Positions 8,084-15,264 of a stretch of DNA of 17,421 nt are shown piece by piece. The translations under genes were made by a program, and so were the position numbers. A model generated the notes under the pieces. It was given only the letters and a program-made list of their open reading frames with translations. It was not told the origin of the DNA and ran no database searches. The stretch is from NCBI GenBank assembly GCA_006227085.1, contig SBFY01000111.1:1-17421 (forward strand). Direction: 5' to 3'. Within the stretch, counting starts at the first letter, position 1. Each line of letters opens with the position of its first letter. This stretch comes from Gammaproteobacteria bacterium. Lineage in GTDB: Bacteria > Pseudomonadota > Gammaproteobacteria > Pseudomonadales > M0112.

Positions 8084-8848
8084 TCAGAAATCGAGTGGCA
8101 GCTTGAGGTGATCGCGGTAGATACGGTCACGATGCTGCAAGAGTCTCGGGGTTACCAGCGGGATTATAGCGGGATCAGCCAGTTCGTAGGCAGCCCGGAA
8201 GGCCGGATGCATCGGGCAATCCTGCTGCGGCAAAGGCTTGGCCATGATGGCAAATGCAGCCCATGCCAGGTCCGCCAGCCCCAAGCACTCACCATGGAAA
8301 TACGGGCTGCCGTTGGCCTCTTGCCTGGCCAGTAAAGCATCCAGCCATTGCAACAGTTCCGCCACTTTTTGCGGTGCCCTGCTGGCTTCTGCATCACTGT
8401 AACCGTACTTGGCGGCCAATACCTGGCTAGTGGCCCGCGTGGCTTCATGCGCCAGTGATGGTTTGAGGATCATGATGCGGCGATACCAGCCAAAACCGCA
8501 CTCACCGGCGATGGCGCGGGTGATCCCCATGACCCGGCTGACCCCTTCCGGGTCTGCTGGAATGAGGCGGGGCTCGGGTCGCAGTCGCTCGGCCAGCCAG
8601 GCGATGGATTCCCAGCTCGAGCGCGGTGGTTCATCGTTCCAGATGGCGACAGGCGCACTGGTCTGGCCTGTCCATTCACGCAAGGCGTCGTTGGGCTGGC
8701 CAGCCTGCTGGGCAACCGGCGTGAAGGCCAGTCCTTTGACATGGAAGATATTCTTCGCCAATTCCCCCCACGGGCCGGGCACACCGGTGGTCAGCACCAG
8801 TCGCAAGCCTTGCTGGTGGCGCGCTTCGGCGACGTCAATGTAATGCAT
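8084..8848 (-). CDS. Glutathione S-transferase-like protein
   Basis: The 254-residue protein has the two-domain outline of a soluble glutathione S-transferase. The N-terminal thioredoxin-like part (about 15-90) carries the SAPVAIW segment with the expected cis-proline (Pro66), followed by WESIAWLAERL (Glu80, Ser81), which corresponds to the glutathione gamma-glutamyl binding ESxAI motif. The helical C-terminal domain includes LLQWLDALLA and a CLGLADLAWAAFA segment resembling the usual SxADL helix. No N-terminal CxxC is present. It is somewhat longer than the typical 200-230 residues, with extra N- and C-terminal sequence. AGGGAG lies 6 bases before the ATG. It is the first gene of a probable pair with the class 3 aldehyde dehydrogenase, which suggests electrophile or aldehyde detoxification; that link is inference. 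Confidence 0.85.
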   Translation of the reverse strand: MHYIDVAEARHQQGLRLVLTTGVPGPWGELAKNIFHVKGLAFTPVAQQAGQPNDALREWTGQTSAPVAIWNDEPPRSSWESIAWLAERLRPEPRLIPADPEGVSRVMGITRAIAGECGFGWYRRIMILKPSLAHEATRATSQVLAAKYGYSDAEASRAPQKVAELLQWLDALLARQEANGSPYFHGECLGLADLAWAAFAIMAKPLPQQDCPMHPAFRAAYELADPAIIPLVTPRLLQHRDRIYRDHLKLPLDF

Positions 8849-8893
8849 GCATCACTCCCTTCTGGAGCCGCCAGCTTAGCAGGGACATGAGGC

Positions 8894-8922
8894 ATTTCAA
8901 TGGATTGGATATGCTTTATCAT
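8894..8922 (+). promoter_or_regulatory. Weak sigma70-like promoter candidate for the protease gene
   Basis: TTTCAA and TATCAT are separated by 17 bases and end 29 bases before the protease ATG. The -10 element differs from consensus at one position; the -35 element is poor. It lies in the 103 bp gap shared with the divergent GST-like gene. Confidence 0.3.
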
Positions 8923-8951
8923 GACAGCACAGCAATGTACCGGGGGATGCT

Positions 8952-10007
8952 ATGCGGGTATCGGGATTGGGATGGTGCGCACTGGCCTGCGTCATGCTGG
9001 CATCTGTCGCGCAGGCAGAAATCTACAAGTACAAGGATGAGAACGGGCGCTGGCAGTTCACGGACAAAAAACCCAAGTCCGAAGAAAGCGTTGAAGTGCT
9101 GGAGTCGCGCAGCGCCCGTACCAGCGCGTCCAGCGGCCTGTCCGGTGACCCGGTCAATGTTGCGCAAAAACTGCAGGATGCCTTCCATCCCAAAACCCCG
9201 CTGGAAATCGCCACCATCAATGTTGTGGCCATTGAAACCCCGATCGGCGTGGGCTCCGGGTTTTTCGTATCCGCGAACGGCCACATCGTGACCAACCGGC
9301 ACGTTATCCGTCCGACAGAAGAAAAAGACAAGGAAGCGCGTGAACAATTCGAGAAAGAAGCTGCCGTCATTGATCGTCGCTTTGATGCCCTGAAATCGGA
9401 AAAGTCACGCCTCAATTCCTATAAAAGCAGCCTGGATCGCCTTAACCCGTCTTCAGCGGATTACCAGCAATACCGCAAACGCTATGAAGATGATCTCAGG
9501 ACCTATGAGAAATTCCTGCGGGAAACACAAAAACTGCGTGACGACTACCAATCGCGCAAGGCAAACCATGACCGCAAGACGGCCAATGCTGCCATCGCAC
9601 AGCAATTCACCGTCATCCTGAAAGATGGCACACGTTTGCTGTCTGAGCTGGTCGCCATTTCAGAAAACCGCGACCTGGCCTTGCTGAGGATAAACGGGAC
9701 AACCCCCTTCCTGAAACCCGCCACTTCCCTGCCTCGCCAAGGCTTGCCCGTGTATGCAATCGGTAGCCCCTTGGGGCAGATGGATTCGGTGACTTCCGGT
9801 ATTGTGACCCGCATCACCGCCCAGGGTATCTATACCGATGCCAAGGTCTTGCCCGGCAATAGTGGCGGCCCACTGATCAATCATGATGGTGAATTGATTG
9901 GCGTGAACACCCAGAAGTTAATGGCAGGTTCGCAGGCTGGCTCCGAAGGCTTCGGGATTGCCATACCCTATACCGATGTGAATGCGGAATTTTCAGGCAA
10001 GTTCTGA
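8952..10007 (+). CDS. Secreted DUF4124 / trypsin-like serine protease with coiled-coil insertion
   Basis: The 351-residue product starts with a Sec signal peptide, likely cut after AQA (residue 22). A DUF4124 module follows at once (about 23-50, EIYKYKDENGRWQFTDKKP). The rest is a Deg/trypsin-like protease: His117 in VTNRHVI, Asp241 in ENRDLALLRI, and Ser304 in PGNSGGPLI, so the triad is complete. Between His and Asp lies an extra segment of about 90 residues (roughly 122-210), very rich in Lys, Glu, Asp and Arg with heptad-like spacing, predicted by eye as a helical coiled coil. In DegP-like enzymes this His-Asp interval is only about 30 residues. No PDZ domain is present. The product should act in the periplasm or outside the cell; its substrate is unknown. 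GGGGGA lies 4 bases before the ATG. It converges on the next gene with a 3 bp gap. Confidence 0.87.
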   Translation: MRVSGLGWCALACVMLASVAQAEIYKYKDENGRWQFTDKKPKSEESVEVLESRSARTSASSGLSGDPVNVAQKLQDAFHPKTPLEIATINVVAIETPIGVGSGFFVSANGHIVTNRHVIRPTEEKDKEAREQFEKEAAVIDRRFDALKSEKSRLNSYKSSLDRLNPSSADYQQYRKRYEDDLRTYEKFLRETQKLRDDYQSRKANHDRKTANAAIAQQFTVILKDGTRLLSELVAISENRDLALLRINGTTPFLKPATSLPRQGLPVYAIGSPLGQMDSVTSGIVTRITAQGIYTDAKVLPGNSGGPLINHDGELIGVNTQKLMAGSQAGSEGFGIAIPYTDVNAEFSGKF

Positions 10008-10010
10008 TGG

Positions 10011-10448
10011 CTATTGCCGGTGCAGTGATCGATACGCCTCAAGGAATGCTTGTGGCACACTGCCCCGCTTGCCGGCATTCACATCAAAGAAAATCATGTG
10101 CATGCGTGCCTCGCACGCTGTCTTGCCTGTGCGCACATTCTCGAGGCGATAAATGAGCGTGTAGGAACGCTCGTCATGGGATTCCAGAGCCACGCCGACA
10201 TCCAGCACATCGCCGTAACGGCACTCCGCCAGGAAAGACATTTCCAGCCCGCGATTCATCGGTATCAAGCCATCGACCATCAATTGCGGGAATCCCAGCG
10301 CGGTAAAGAATTGCATCTGCACTTCGTTGAGGTAACTCACCAGTGTGCTGTTACCGACATGCAGGCCACCAATCAGGTCATAGATGCGTACAGGCACCGT
10401 GGCATGAAACGGGTAGTTTTCTGCGTGATTGGGCAGTGACAAGGACAT
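10011..10448 (-). CDS. Acyl-CoA thioesterase, 4HBT/YbgC-like hotdog fold
   Basis: This 145-residue protein fits the 4-hydroxybenzoyl-CoA thioesterase superfamily, which hydrolyses acyl-CoA to free acid and CoA. The segment DLIGGLHVGNSTLVSYLNE (from Asp24) aligns with the DxxGxxxxxNYLxxFE active-site helix of YbgC/FcbC-type enzymes, and the central helix and later strands (MSFLAECRYGDVL, RLENVRTGKTACEARM) are typical. The length is normal. AGGAG lies 6 bases before the ATG. A rho-independent terminator at 10497-10523 separates it from the dehydrogenase gene upstream, so it is probably its own transcription unit. Its place beside a steroid or fatty acyl-CoA gene group suggests a CoA-recycling role, but the substrate cannot be inferred. 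Confidence 0.85.
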   Translation of the reverse strand: MSLSLPNHAENYPFHATVPVRIYDLIGGLHVGNSTLVSYLNEVQMQFFTALGFPQLMVDGLIPMNRGLEMSFLAECRYGDVLDVGVALESHDERSYTLIYRLENVRTGKTACEARMHMIFFDVNAGKRGSVPQAFLEAYRSLHRQ

Positions 10449-10496
10449 GGGAAGCTCCTGTTCGTGATAGCGCTACTTTAGCATGGGCCAGAAATG

Positions 10497-10523
10497 AAAA
10501 AGGCAGCCGAAGCTGCCCTTTTC
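10497..10523 (-). terminator. Rho-independent terminator after the short-chain dehydrogenase gene
   Basis: On the minus strand the stem is GGCAGC-TTCG-GCTGCC, with a stable UUCG tetraloop, followed by TTTTT. It starts 12 bases after the dehydrogenase stop. On the plus strand it also has a short T run, so weak bidirectional action is possible. Confidence 0.85.
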
Positions 10524-10534
10524 GTCCGATGCAC

Positions 10535-11443
10535 TTACTGCGGCGGAACCGAGAAGCCATCCAGTACCGGGGTATGGTCCTTGGTGAAGTAACCGGACAG
10601 GGACTGGTGCAGGTCAGCCACATCCCACTTGCCACCTTTCGGGTTGTCGTAGTGGGTATCGATGGTCGGGCGCTGAACCACGGTCACGCGCGGGCCCCAT
10701 ACGATGAACACTTCGCCAGAGATATGACCCGCTTCCGGGGAAGCCAGGTAACCCACCAGCGGTGCGACGTTAGCCGGGCTGAACACATCGAAACCCTCTT
10801 CCGGCTTGGCAAACATGGCAGCCGTTGCACCCTGGTTGGTCATGTCGGTGCGGGCACGCGGCATGATCACGTTACAGGTGATGCCGTACTTGATCATCAG
10901 CTGGGCGGCACCCATGGTCATCGCGGTGATGCCGGCTTTGGCGGCAGCATAGTTAGGCTGGCCAGCAGAACCGAACAGCATCGCTTCAGATGAGGTGCTG
11001 ATCAGGCGACCGTACACCGGTCCACCTGCCTTGGCTTTCTCACGCCAGTAGGCAGTGGCATTGCGCATATTGACGAAGTGGCCGCGCAGGTGAACACGCA
11101 CCACGGAATCAAATTCCTCATCGCTCATGGTGAAGATGGTCTTGTCACGGCAGAAACCGGCATTGTTGACCATGATGTTCAGGTCACCGAATTTCTCCAG
11201 CGTGGTCTTGAACAGGTTCTGCGCATCATTGGTGTCAGCACAGTCACCGTAGACAGCGATGGCTTCACCACCAAAGCCCTTGATCTCGGCAACGGCTTCT
11301 TCTGCGGCTTCCTTGGCCGCTGGAATACCGATGTCATTGATCACCACGCGGGCACCCTGACGCGCCAGCTGGATGGCTTCTTCACGACCCAGGCCACGGC
11401 CTGCGCCGGTGACGATGGCAACTTTCCCGGAAAGATCTCCCAT
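10535..11443 (-). CDS. MFE-2/Hsd4A-like short-chain dehydrogenase (3-hydroxyacyl-CoA dehydrogenase)
   Basis: The 302-residue protein is a classical SDR. It has the cofactor motif TGAGRGLG (12-19), Asp37 at the end of beta-2 (which favours NAD over NADP), NNAG (93-96), Ser152, Tyr165 and Lys169 (YAAAK). The HLRGHF segment and a C-terminal extension after about residue 250 resemble the dehydrogenase part of peroxisomal multifunctional enzyme 2 (HSD17B4) and mycobacterial Hsd4A. These oxidise 3-hydroxyacyl-CoA or hydroxysteroid substrates. GAGGAG lies 7 bases before the ATG. It follows the steroid-type thiolase by 73 bp on the same strand, so dehydrogenation followed by thiolysis in one beta-oxidation round is a reasonable reading. 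A different hydroxysteroid position as target cannot be excluded. Confidence 0.88.
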   Translation of the reverse strand: MGDLSGKVAIVTGAGRGLGREEAIQLARQGARVVINDIGIPAAKEAAEEAVAEIKGFGGEAIAVYGDCADTNDAQNLFKTTLEKFGDLNIMVNNAGFCRDKTIFTMSDEEFDSVVRVHLRGHFVNMRNATAYWREKAKAGGPVYGRLISTSSEAMLFGSAGQPNYAAAKAGITAMTMGAAQLMIKYGITCNVIMPRARTDMTNQGATAAMFAKPEEGFDVFSPANVAPLVGYLASPEAGHISGEVFIVWGPRVTVVQRPTIDTHYDNPKGGKWDVADLHQSLSGYFTKDHTPVLDGFSVPPQ

Positions 11444-11516
11444 GAACTATCTCCTCATGTTTCCCAAACTGTTAATACAACATCAACGCCGTACAGGCGA
11501 GTGTGGGCGGTTAGGG

Positions 11517-12692
11517 TTAAATACGCTCGATAATGATGCCGGTACCGATCGAAGCACCACAGCACATCGTCAGCAATGCCGTGCTCTTGTCCTGGCGCTC
11601 CAGTTCATTCAATGCGGTGGCCAGCATACGGGCACCGGTTGAACCCACCGGGTGACCAATCGCCATGGCACCACCGTTCACATTCACTTTTGACATGTCG
11701 GCGTTGTAAACGCGTGCCCATGACAGCACCACGGCGGCAAAGGCTTCGTTCACTTCAAACAGGTCGATGTCGCTCATCTGCATGCCGGTCAGCTTGAACA
11801 TCAGCTTGGTGGCATCCACCGGGCCATCCAGCAGGTAATACGGATCAGTACCGGTCACGACAGAGGTCACGATGCGTGCACGCGGCTTCAGGCCACGCTT
11901 TTTCGCTTCATCAGCACTCATCAGCAACACACCGGCAGCGCCGTCAGAAATCTGTGAGGAGGTACCCGCTGTGTGGATACCGCCTTCGGTCACCGGCTTC
12001 AGGCCTTCGAGACCTTCTTTCGTGGTCGGGCGCAGGCCCTGGTCACGAGTCACGGTGCGCATTTGGCCCGTGGGCTTGCCATCTTCACCAATGACCGGTG
12101 CCTCAACATGAATCACTTCATTGTTGAAACGCCCTTCTGCCCATGCCTGGGCAGCGCGTGCCTGTGAGGCCACCGCCAGTTCATTGACGTCATCACGGGT
12201 AATGCCACGATTCTTGGCAATGCGCTCAGCCGCTTCGAACTGGTTCAGGGTGCTATCCCACGGCCAGTTAGCCGGCTGGAAGAACCCGGGGCCGTTGTAG
12301 GCGTTCTGGCCCAGGCCGACGCGGCTCATGGATTCAATGCCGCCACCGATACCGATGCTGATGCGACCGGAACGGATCAGCGCATCCACCGCACCAATCG
12401 CAGCCATCGCGGAACCACACTGGGTATCCGTTGAGGTGGCACCGGTGGTGTAATTCTTGCCCATCGCCAGCCAGGCGTTACGGGCGATATTGTTGGATTG
12501 CTCACCCGCCTGCGTCACGCAGCCGGCATACACCTGGTCCACGTCTTCAAAGGCCAGTTTGTTGCGCTCCACCAGCCCGGCATACACCTTGCCCAGCAAC
12601 TCGGCCGGGTGCAGGCCATTCAGTTCACCAACGATGGCTTTGCCACGGGCAATGGGGGTACGAATCGCATCAACAATGACGGCTTCAGTCAT
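11517..12692 (-). CDS. Steroid-type 3-ketoacyl-CoA thiolase (FadA5/FadA6-like)
   Basis: This 391-residue thiolase should cleave 3-ketoacyl-CoA with CoA to release acetyl-CoA or propionyl-CoA. The nucleophile is Cys92 in TQCGSA, the NEAFA motif is present, His347 sits in GGAMAIGHPVG, and the second active Cys is Cys377 in MCCGASIG. His347 and Cys377 coincide with the numbers I recall for Mycobacterium tuberculosis FadA5, the cholesterol side-chain thiolase. The last motif reads C-C-G-A-S where most thiolases have CxGGG. AAGGAG lies 5 bases before the ATG. The gene begins a unit that continues into the MFE-2-like dehydrogenase and ends at the terminator at 10497-10523. General fatty acid or acetoacetyl-CoA thiolase activity remains possible. 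Confidence 0.93.
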   Translation of the reverse strand: MTEAVIVDAIRTPIARGKAIVGELNGLHPAELLGKVYAGLVERNKLAFEDVDQVYAGCVTQAGEQSNNIARNAWLAMGKNYTTGATSTDTQCGSAMAAIGAVDALIRSGRISIGIGGGIESMSRVGLGQNAYNGPGFFQPANWPWDSTLNQFEAAERIAKNRGITRDDVNELAVASQARAAQAWAEGRFNNEVIHVEAPVIGEDGKPTGQMRTVTRDQGLRPTTKEGLEGLKPVTEGGIHTAGTSSQISDGAAGVLLMSADEAKKRGLKPRARIVTSVVTGTDPYYLLDGPVDATKLMFKLTGMQMSDIDLFEVNEAFAAVVLSWARVYNADMSKVNVNGGAMAIGHPVGSTGARMLATALNELERQDKSTALLTMCCGASIGTGIIIERI

Positions 12693-12766
12693 GACAGCTC
12701 CTTAAGTGTCCAACCCGGTCGCAGCGTGAACCGCTTGGGTAAGGGTTTCGGGGATGATCCGGGCTG

Positions 12767-12852
12767 TAACGCCCTGATAACGATAAAAGTAACGGGCCGA
12801 TATAGTACCACCCGGCTCCTGATCTGCCTAGGCCACACCATAGGCATTAACG
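12767..12852. repeat. Four TAACG repeats upstream of the thiolase gene
   Basis: The plus strand has TAACG at 12767-12771, 12778-12782, 12790-12794 and 12848-12852. The first three are 11 and 12 bases apart, close to one helical turn. They lie just downstream of a candidate -10 element for the thiolase gene, where a repressor could bind. This is a by-eye pattern without a known matching regulator. Confidence 0.35.
12802..12810 (-). promoter_or_regulatory. Candidate extended -10 element for the thiolase gene
   Basis: The minus strand reads TGGTACTAT, with a TGn extension before a 4/6 match to TATAAT. No convincing -35 element is visible. It would give a leader of about 100 bases before the thiolase ATG. 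It has the same TGGTA opening as the stronger element upstream of the MaoC gene. Confidence 0.3.
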
Positions 12853-12933
12853 GTCAAAAGCCGGGCTTTTTAGCGGAAAACCCGCCATGAGTGACCGAAA
12901 AAGACAGTCATAAACCCCTGTCGCACAGCCATG

Positions 12934-12957
12934 AAAAAGGCGGCCATCTGGCCGCCC
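12934..12957 (-). terminator. Rho-independent terminator after the stand-alone MaoC-like gene
   Basis: On the minus strand GGCGGCC-AGAT-GGCCGCC forms a GC-only 7 bp stem, extendable by one A-T pair, followed by TTTTT. It begins about 20 bases after the MaoC stop and separates that gene from the thiolase unit. Confidence 0.87.
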
Positions 12958-12976
12958 TCTCAGGTCCATCCACGCC

Positions 12977-13447
12977 TTACATGAACACGAAAGCCATTTC
13001 GTAGATCAGTACCGGGCGCTCATCCTGGCCCACGATGTGCAGGTGGGTTTCCACCGTGACCTTGGTCTTGTTCGGGGCGACTTCCACGCCCTTGATGCGG
13101 CTGCGCGCATGCAGCTCGGAGTCCACCGGTACCGCACCCGGGAAGCGCAGTTTGTCGGAGCCGTAGTTCATCATGTGGCTGTAGCCTTCGATCTTCTGGA
13201 TCACGCCCGGCAAGGTGTTGAATTTGGCCAGCAGTGACAGCAGCAGGAAACCGTGGGCGATGGGTTTGCCGAACGGGCTTTCCTTGGCACAACGCTCGAC
13301 ATCCACATGCATCCACATATGGTCGCCGGTCAGGTCGGCAAAGGTGTTGATCATGTCCTGGGTGACTTTTTCCTTGTTGCTCCAGGGGAAGAATTCGTCA
13401 CTGACCAGTGTGTTCAGCGCTTCCTGGTCCTTGAAATTCATGCCCAT
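12977..13447 (-). CDS. NodN/MaoC-like hotdog acyl-CoA hydratase
   Basis: The 156-residue protein belongs to the MaoC/R-specific enoyl-CoA hydratase superfamily. The hydratase helix reads FADLTGDHMWMHVD, with Asp42 and His47 at the correct five-residue spacing, then PFGKPIAHGFLLLSLL, which is the classical second part of the signature. The Asn-Pro usually found between Asp and His is Met-Trp here, as in NodN-type proteins that have Gln-Trp, so activity is likely but its rate and substrate are open. AAGGAG lies 7 bases before the ATG. It has its own extended -10 promoter candidate and its own terminator, so it seems to be transcribed as a single gene. The context suggests hydration of an unsaturated acyl-CoA in the neighbouring steroid or fatty acid pathway. 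Confidence 0.86.
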   Translation of the reverse strand: MGMNFKDQEALNTLVSDEFFPWSNKEKVTQDMINTFADLTGDHMWMHVDVERCAKESPFGKPIAHGFLLLSLLAKFNTLPGVIQKIEGYSHMMNYGSDKLRFPGAVPVDSELHARSRIKGVEVAPNKTKVTVETHLHIVGQDERPVLIYEMAFVFM

Positions 13448-13494
13448 GTGGTTGCTCCTTTATATCGGGTTTGCGGGTAACAGAAACGGCGCGG

Positions 13495-13503
13495 ATTATA
13501 CCA
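13495..13503 (-). promoter_or_regulatory. Extended -10 promoter for the NodN/MaoC-like gene
   Basis: The minus strand reads TGGTATAAT, a perfect TATAAT with a TGn extension. This type of promoter can work without a good -35, and none is visible. It lies in the 58 bp gap after the PaaI-type thioesterase and would start transcription about 40 bases before the MaoC ATG. Confidence 0.55.
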
Positions 13504-13505
13504 GC

Positions 13506-14174
13506 CTATTGCTTGCGCGGGTCCAGGTAGTCGGCCATGTTGATGTGGATGAACAGGCCTTCGGCGGTGGCCGTCAATTTGTCATCTGCCCACATCTCAC
13601 CGACCAGGGTGTTCTTGCGACCTTCCACCGACTTGACCTTGCCCACCAGTTTCAGGGGTTTGTCAACCGGGGTCGGTAACTTGTAACGAATCGACAGCGT
13701 GCCGGTGACGCCGGGCTGGCCAGTGATCTTCTGCGCCATGCCGAGGAAGTCATCGAACAAGGCTGCGACATAACCGCCGTGTACGGCACCGGGTGGGCCT
13801 TCGTATTGCCAGCCCATCGTCACCTCGGCATAGGCCGTGTCATTGTCCATCCACAGGCGCAACGGTGGTGCCACCGGATTGCCTTGCCCGCAGAGTGCGC
13901 CCAGTTCATAGGCAATCACGGAACGGCTACCACGGCCGGCTTCCATCATGGTGTCACGCCCCAGCAGGCGCGGTTGCCCGGCCAGTACCGCTTCGACGGC
14001 TTCGAGTTGTTGTACCAGTGCGCTGACGGTGTCGGCATCCGCATCGGTGGTGACCAGGGCTTCGTTCAGGCGACGCATCACCTGCCCCGCCCGCCGCCGT
14101 GCCGCCCATTGCGCCGATTGCGGCTCCATCAGTTCTTCGTAATCGAACGGGTTGAATACGTTGTCGTCGCTCAT
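13506..14174 (-). CDS. PaaI-type hotdog thioesterase
   Basis: The 222-residue protein has a helical N-terminal part (about 1-75) and a C-terminal hotdog domain of the PaaI/4HBT group. The signature is GPPGAVHGGYVAALFDDFLG, with His132-Gly-Gly and Asp141 in the usual active-site helix, followed by LSIRYKLPTPVDKPLKLVGKV as the central strands. Such enzymes hydrolyse acyl-CoA, and the family also works as a salvage for stalled CoA esters. The N-terminal extension makes it longer than ordinary PaaI (about 140 aa). The ATG overlaps the stop of the epimerase-like gene in an ATGA arrangement, so it is the last gene of the steroid-type operon. Its role there is inferred from position: release of CoA from dead-end steroid thioesters. 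Confidence 0.84.
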   Translation of the reverse strand: MSDDNVFNPFDYEELMEPQSAQWAARRRAGQVMRRLNEALVTTDADADTVSALVQQLEAVEAVLAGQPRLLGRDTMMEAGRGSRSVIAYELGALCGQGNPVAPPLRLWMDNDTAYAEVTMGWQYEGPPGAVHGGYVAALFDDFLGMAQKITGQPGVTGTLSIRYKLPTPVDKPLKLVGKVKSVEGRKNTLVGEMWADDKLTATAEGLFIHINMADYLDPRKQ

Positions 14175-15250
14175 GATTGGATCATCCGGATCAGTTCATC
14201 TTCAAAGGCAAAATCGCATTGCAGGGTCTTATCCAGGCCTTGCTGGCAAAACCACTCCCAGGTCTGTTCCACAGCACCGGAAAAGGTGTAACGCGGGCGC
14301 CAGCCGGTATCTTCTTTCAGGCGCTCGACACTGTAAATCACATTGCGGTTCCAGTGGTGGATATTGAAGCCGCTACGCTGGATCAGCTTGGTCAAATTGA
14401 ACAAGGCCATCAGGCGTTTATCGGCCGGGCTGGAACGGGTATCAATCGCGGCATTGATATCGCCGATGTTGAGCTCGACCTTGCCACTCCATAAATCATC
14501 CATCAGCGTGTGCGGGATAAAGATTTTCTGCGGTGTCACACCGGTGACCTGCGCAAAGGTATCGACATAGCCTTCATCACTGTAATAGTCATCGCTGACG
14601 ATGTTATAGCGTTTGCCAAACGTGATGGGTTTGCCCAGCATCGCCACGAAGGCGCGTGCGCAGTCTTCCACATGGCCGATCTGGCCTAACGTCGTGCCAT
14701 CACCCGGAATCAGCACCGGACGATTCTGCACCATACGCAGGAACATGCGCTGTTCACGGTCGGCAATGATGTTGTTCGGGCCGAATACCATCGACAACAC
14801 ACCGACTGAGGCAGGAAAGCCTTCTTCGCGATGCTTTTGCATCAGGAAGGCTTCACAGGCCAGCTTGCCCAAGGCGTAATCGGCTTGCCGCGGGCCGGTT
14901 TCCACCGGATGCTGTTCGGTAATCGGCAACAGACCGGTTTGCGCGTAAATCAGTGTGCTGCTGGCAAAAACGTAATGCCCGGTACGGCCAGCAAACAATT
15001 CGTGCATCAATTGCACGTCCGGCAGCTGGTAAGCACTCAAATCAACGATGGCATCGAAGGAACGGCCTTTCAGCACATCACGCATCTGTTCCGGTTTCGT
15101 GCGGTCAGCGTACAGGCGCTCCACACTGTTTGGCACCACGCCTTTGGATTGGCCACGATTCACAATGGTGACACGATGGCCCTGGTAGACCAGTTCATGG
15201 ACCAGTGCCAAACCGTTAAATTGGGTTCCCCCCATCACCAGCACGTGCAT
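14171..15250 (-). CDS. NAD-dependent epimerase/dehydratase-like extended SDR
   Basis: This 359-residue protein is an extended SDR. The nucleotide-binding motif is GGTQFNG (7-13), the GGTxFxG variant seen in atypical members such as the CSP41/RNA-binding-like group. The active site is Tyr125 and Lys129 (YALGK) with ASSTLIYA around 96-103 supplying the Ser/Thr. The C-terminal half reads like a sugar-epimerase substrate domain, with VEDCARAFVAML and TGWRPRYTF near the end. GGGAG lies 7 bases before the ATG. It is 14 bp downstream of the Ltp2-like gene and overlaps the PaaI-type gene. No sugar or lipopolysaccharide genes are nearby, so a steroid or acyl-CoA substrate is a fair guess, but the family alone does not show it. 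Confidence 0.82.
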   Translation of the reverse strand: MHVLVMGGTQFNGLALVHELVYQGHRVTIVNRGQSKGVVPNSVERLYADRTKPEQMRDVLKGRSFDAIVDLSAYQLPDVQLMHELFAGRTGHYVFASSTLIYAQTGLLPITEQHPVETGPRQADYALGKLACEAFLMQKHREEGFPASVGVLSMVFGPNNIIADREQRMFLRMVQNRPVLIPGDGTTLGQIGHVEDCARAFVAMLGKPITFGKRYNIVSDDYYSDEGYVDTFAQVTGVTPQKIFIPHTLMDDLWSGKVELNIGDINAAIDTRSSPADKRLMALFNLTKLIQRSGFNIHHWNRNVIYSVERLKEDTGWRPRYTFSGAVEQTWEWFCQQGLDKTLQCDFAFEDELIRMIQS

Positions 15251-15264
15251 GGCAACGCTCCCTG

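Noticed and set aside
10343..10993. 216-residue plus-strand frame across the terminator region
   Set aside because: It crosses the thioesterase start, a terminator and the end of the SDR gene; the translation looks random and His/Arg-rich.
12857..12871. AAAAGC-CGG-GCTTTT palindrome considered as another terminator
   Set aside because: The stem is only 6 bp, mostly A-T, and a much stronger terminator for the MaoC gene lies at 12934-12957; a chance palindrome is more likely.
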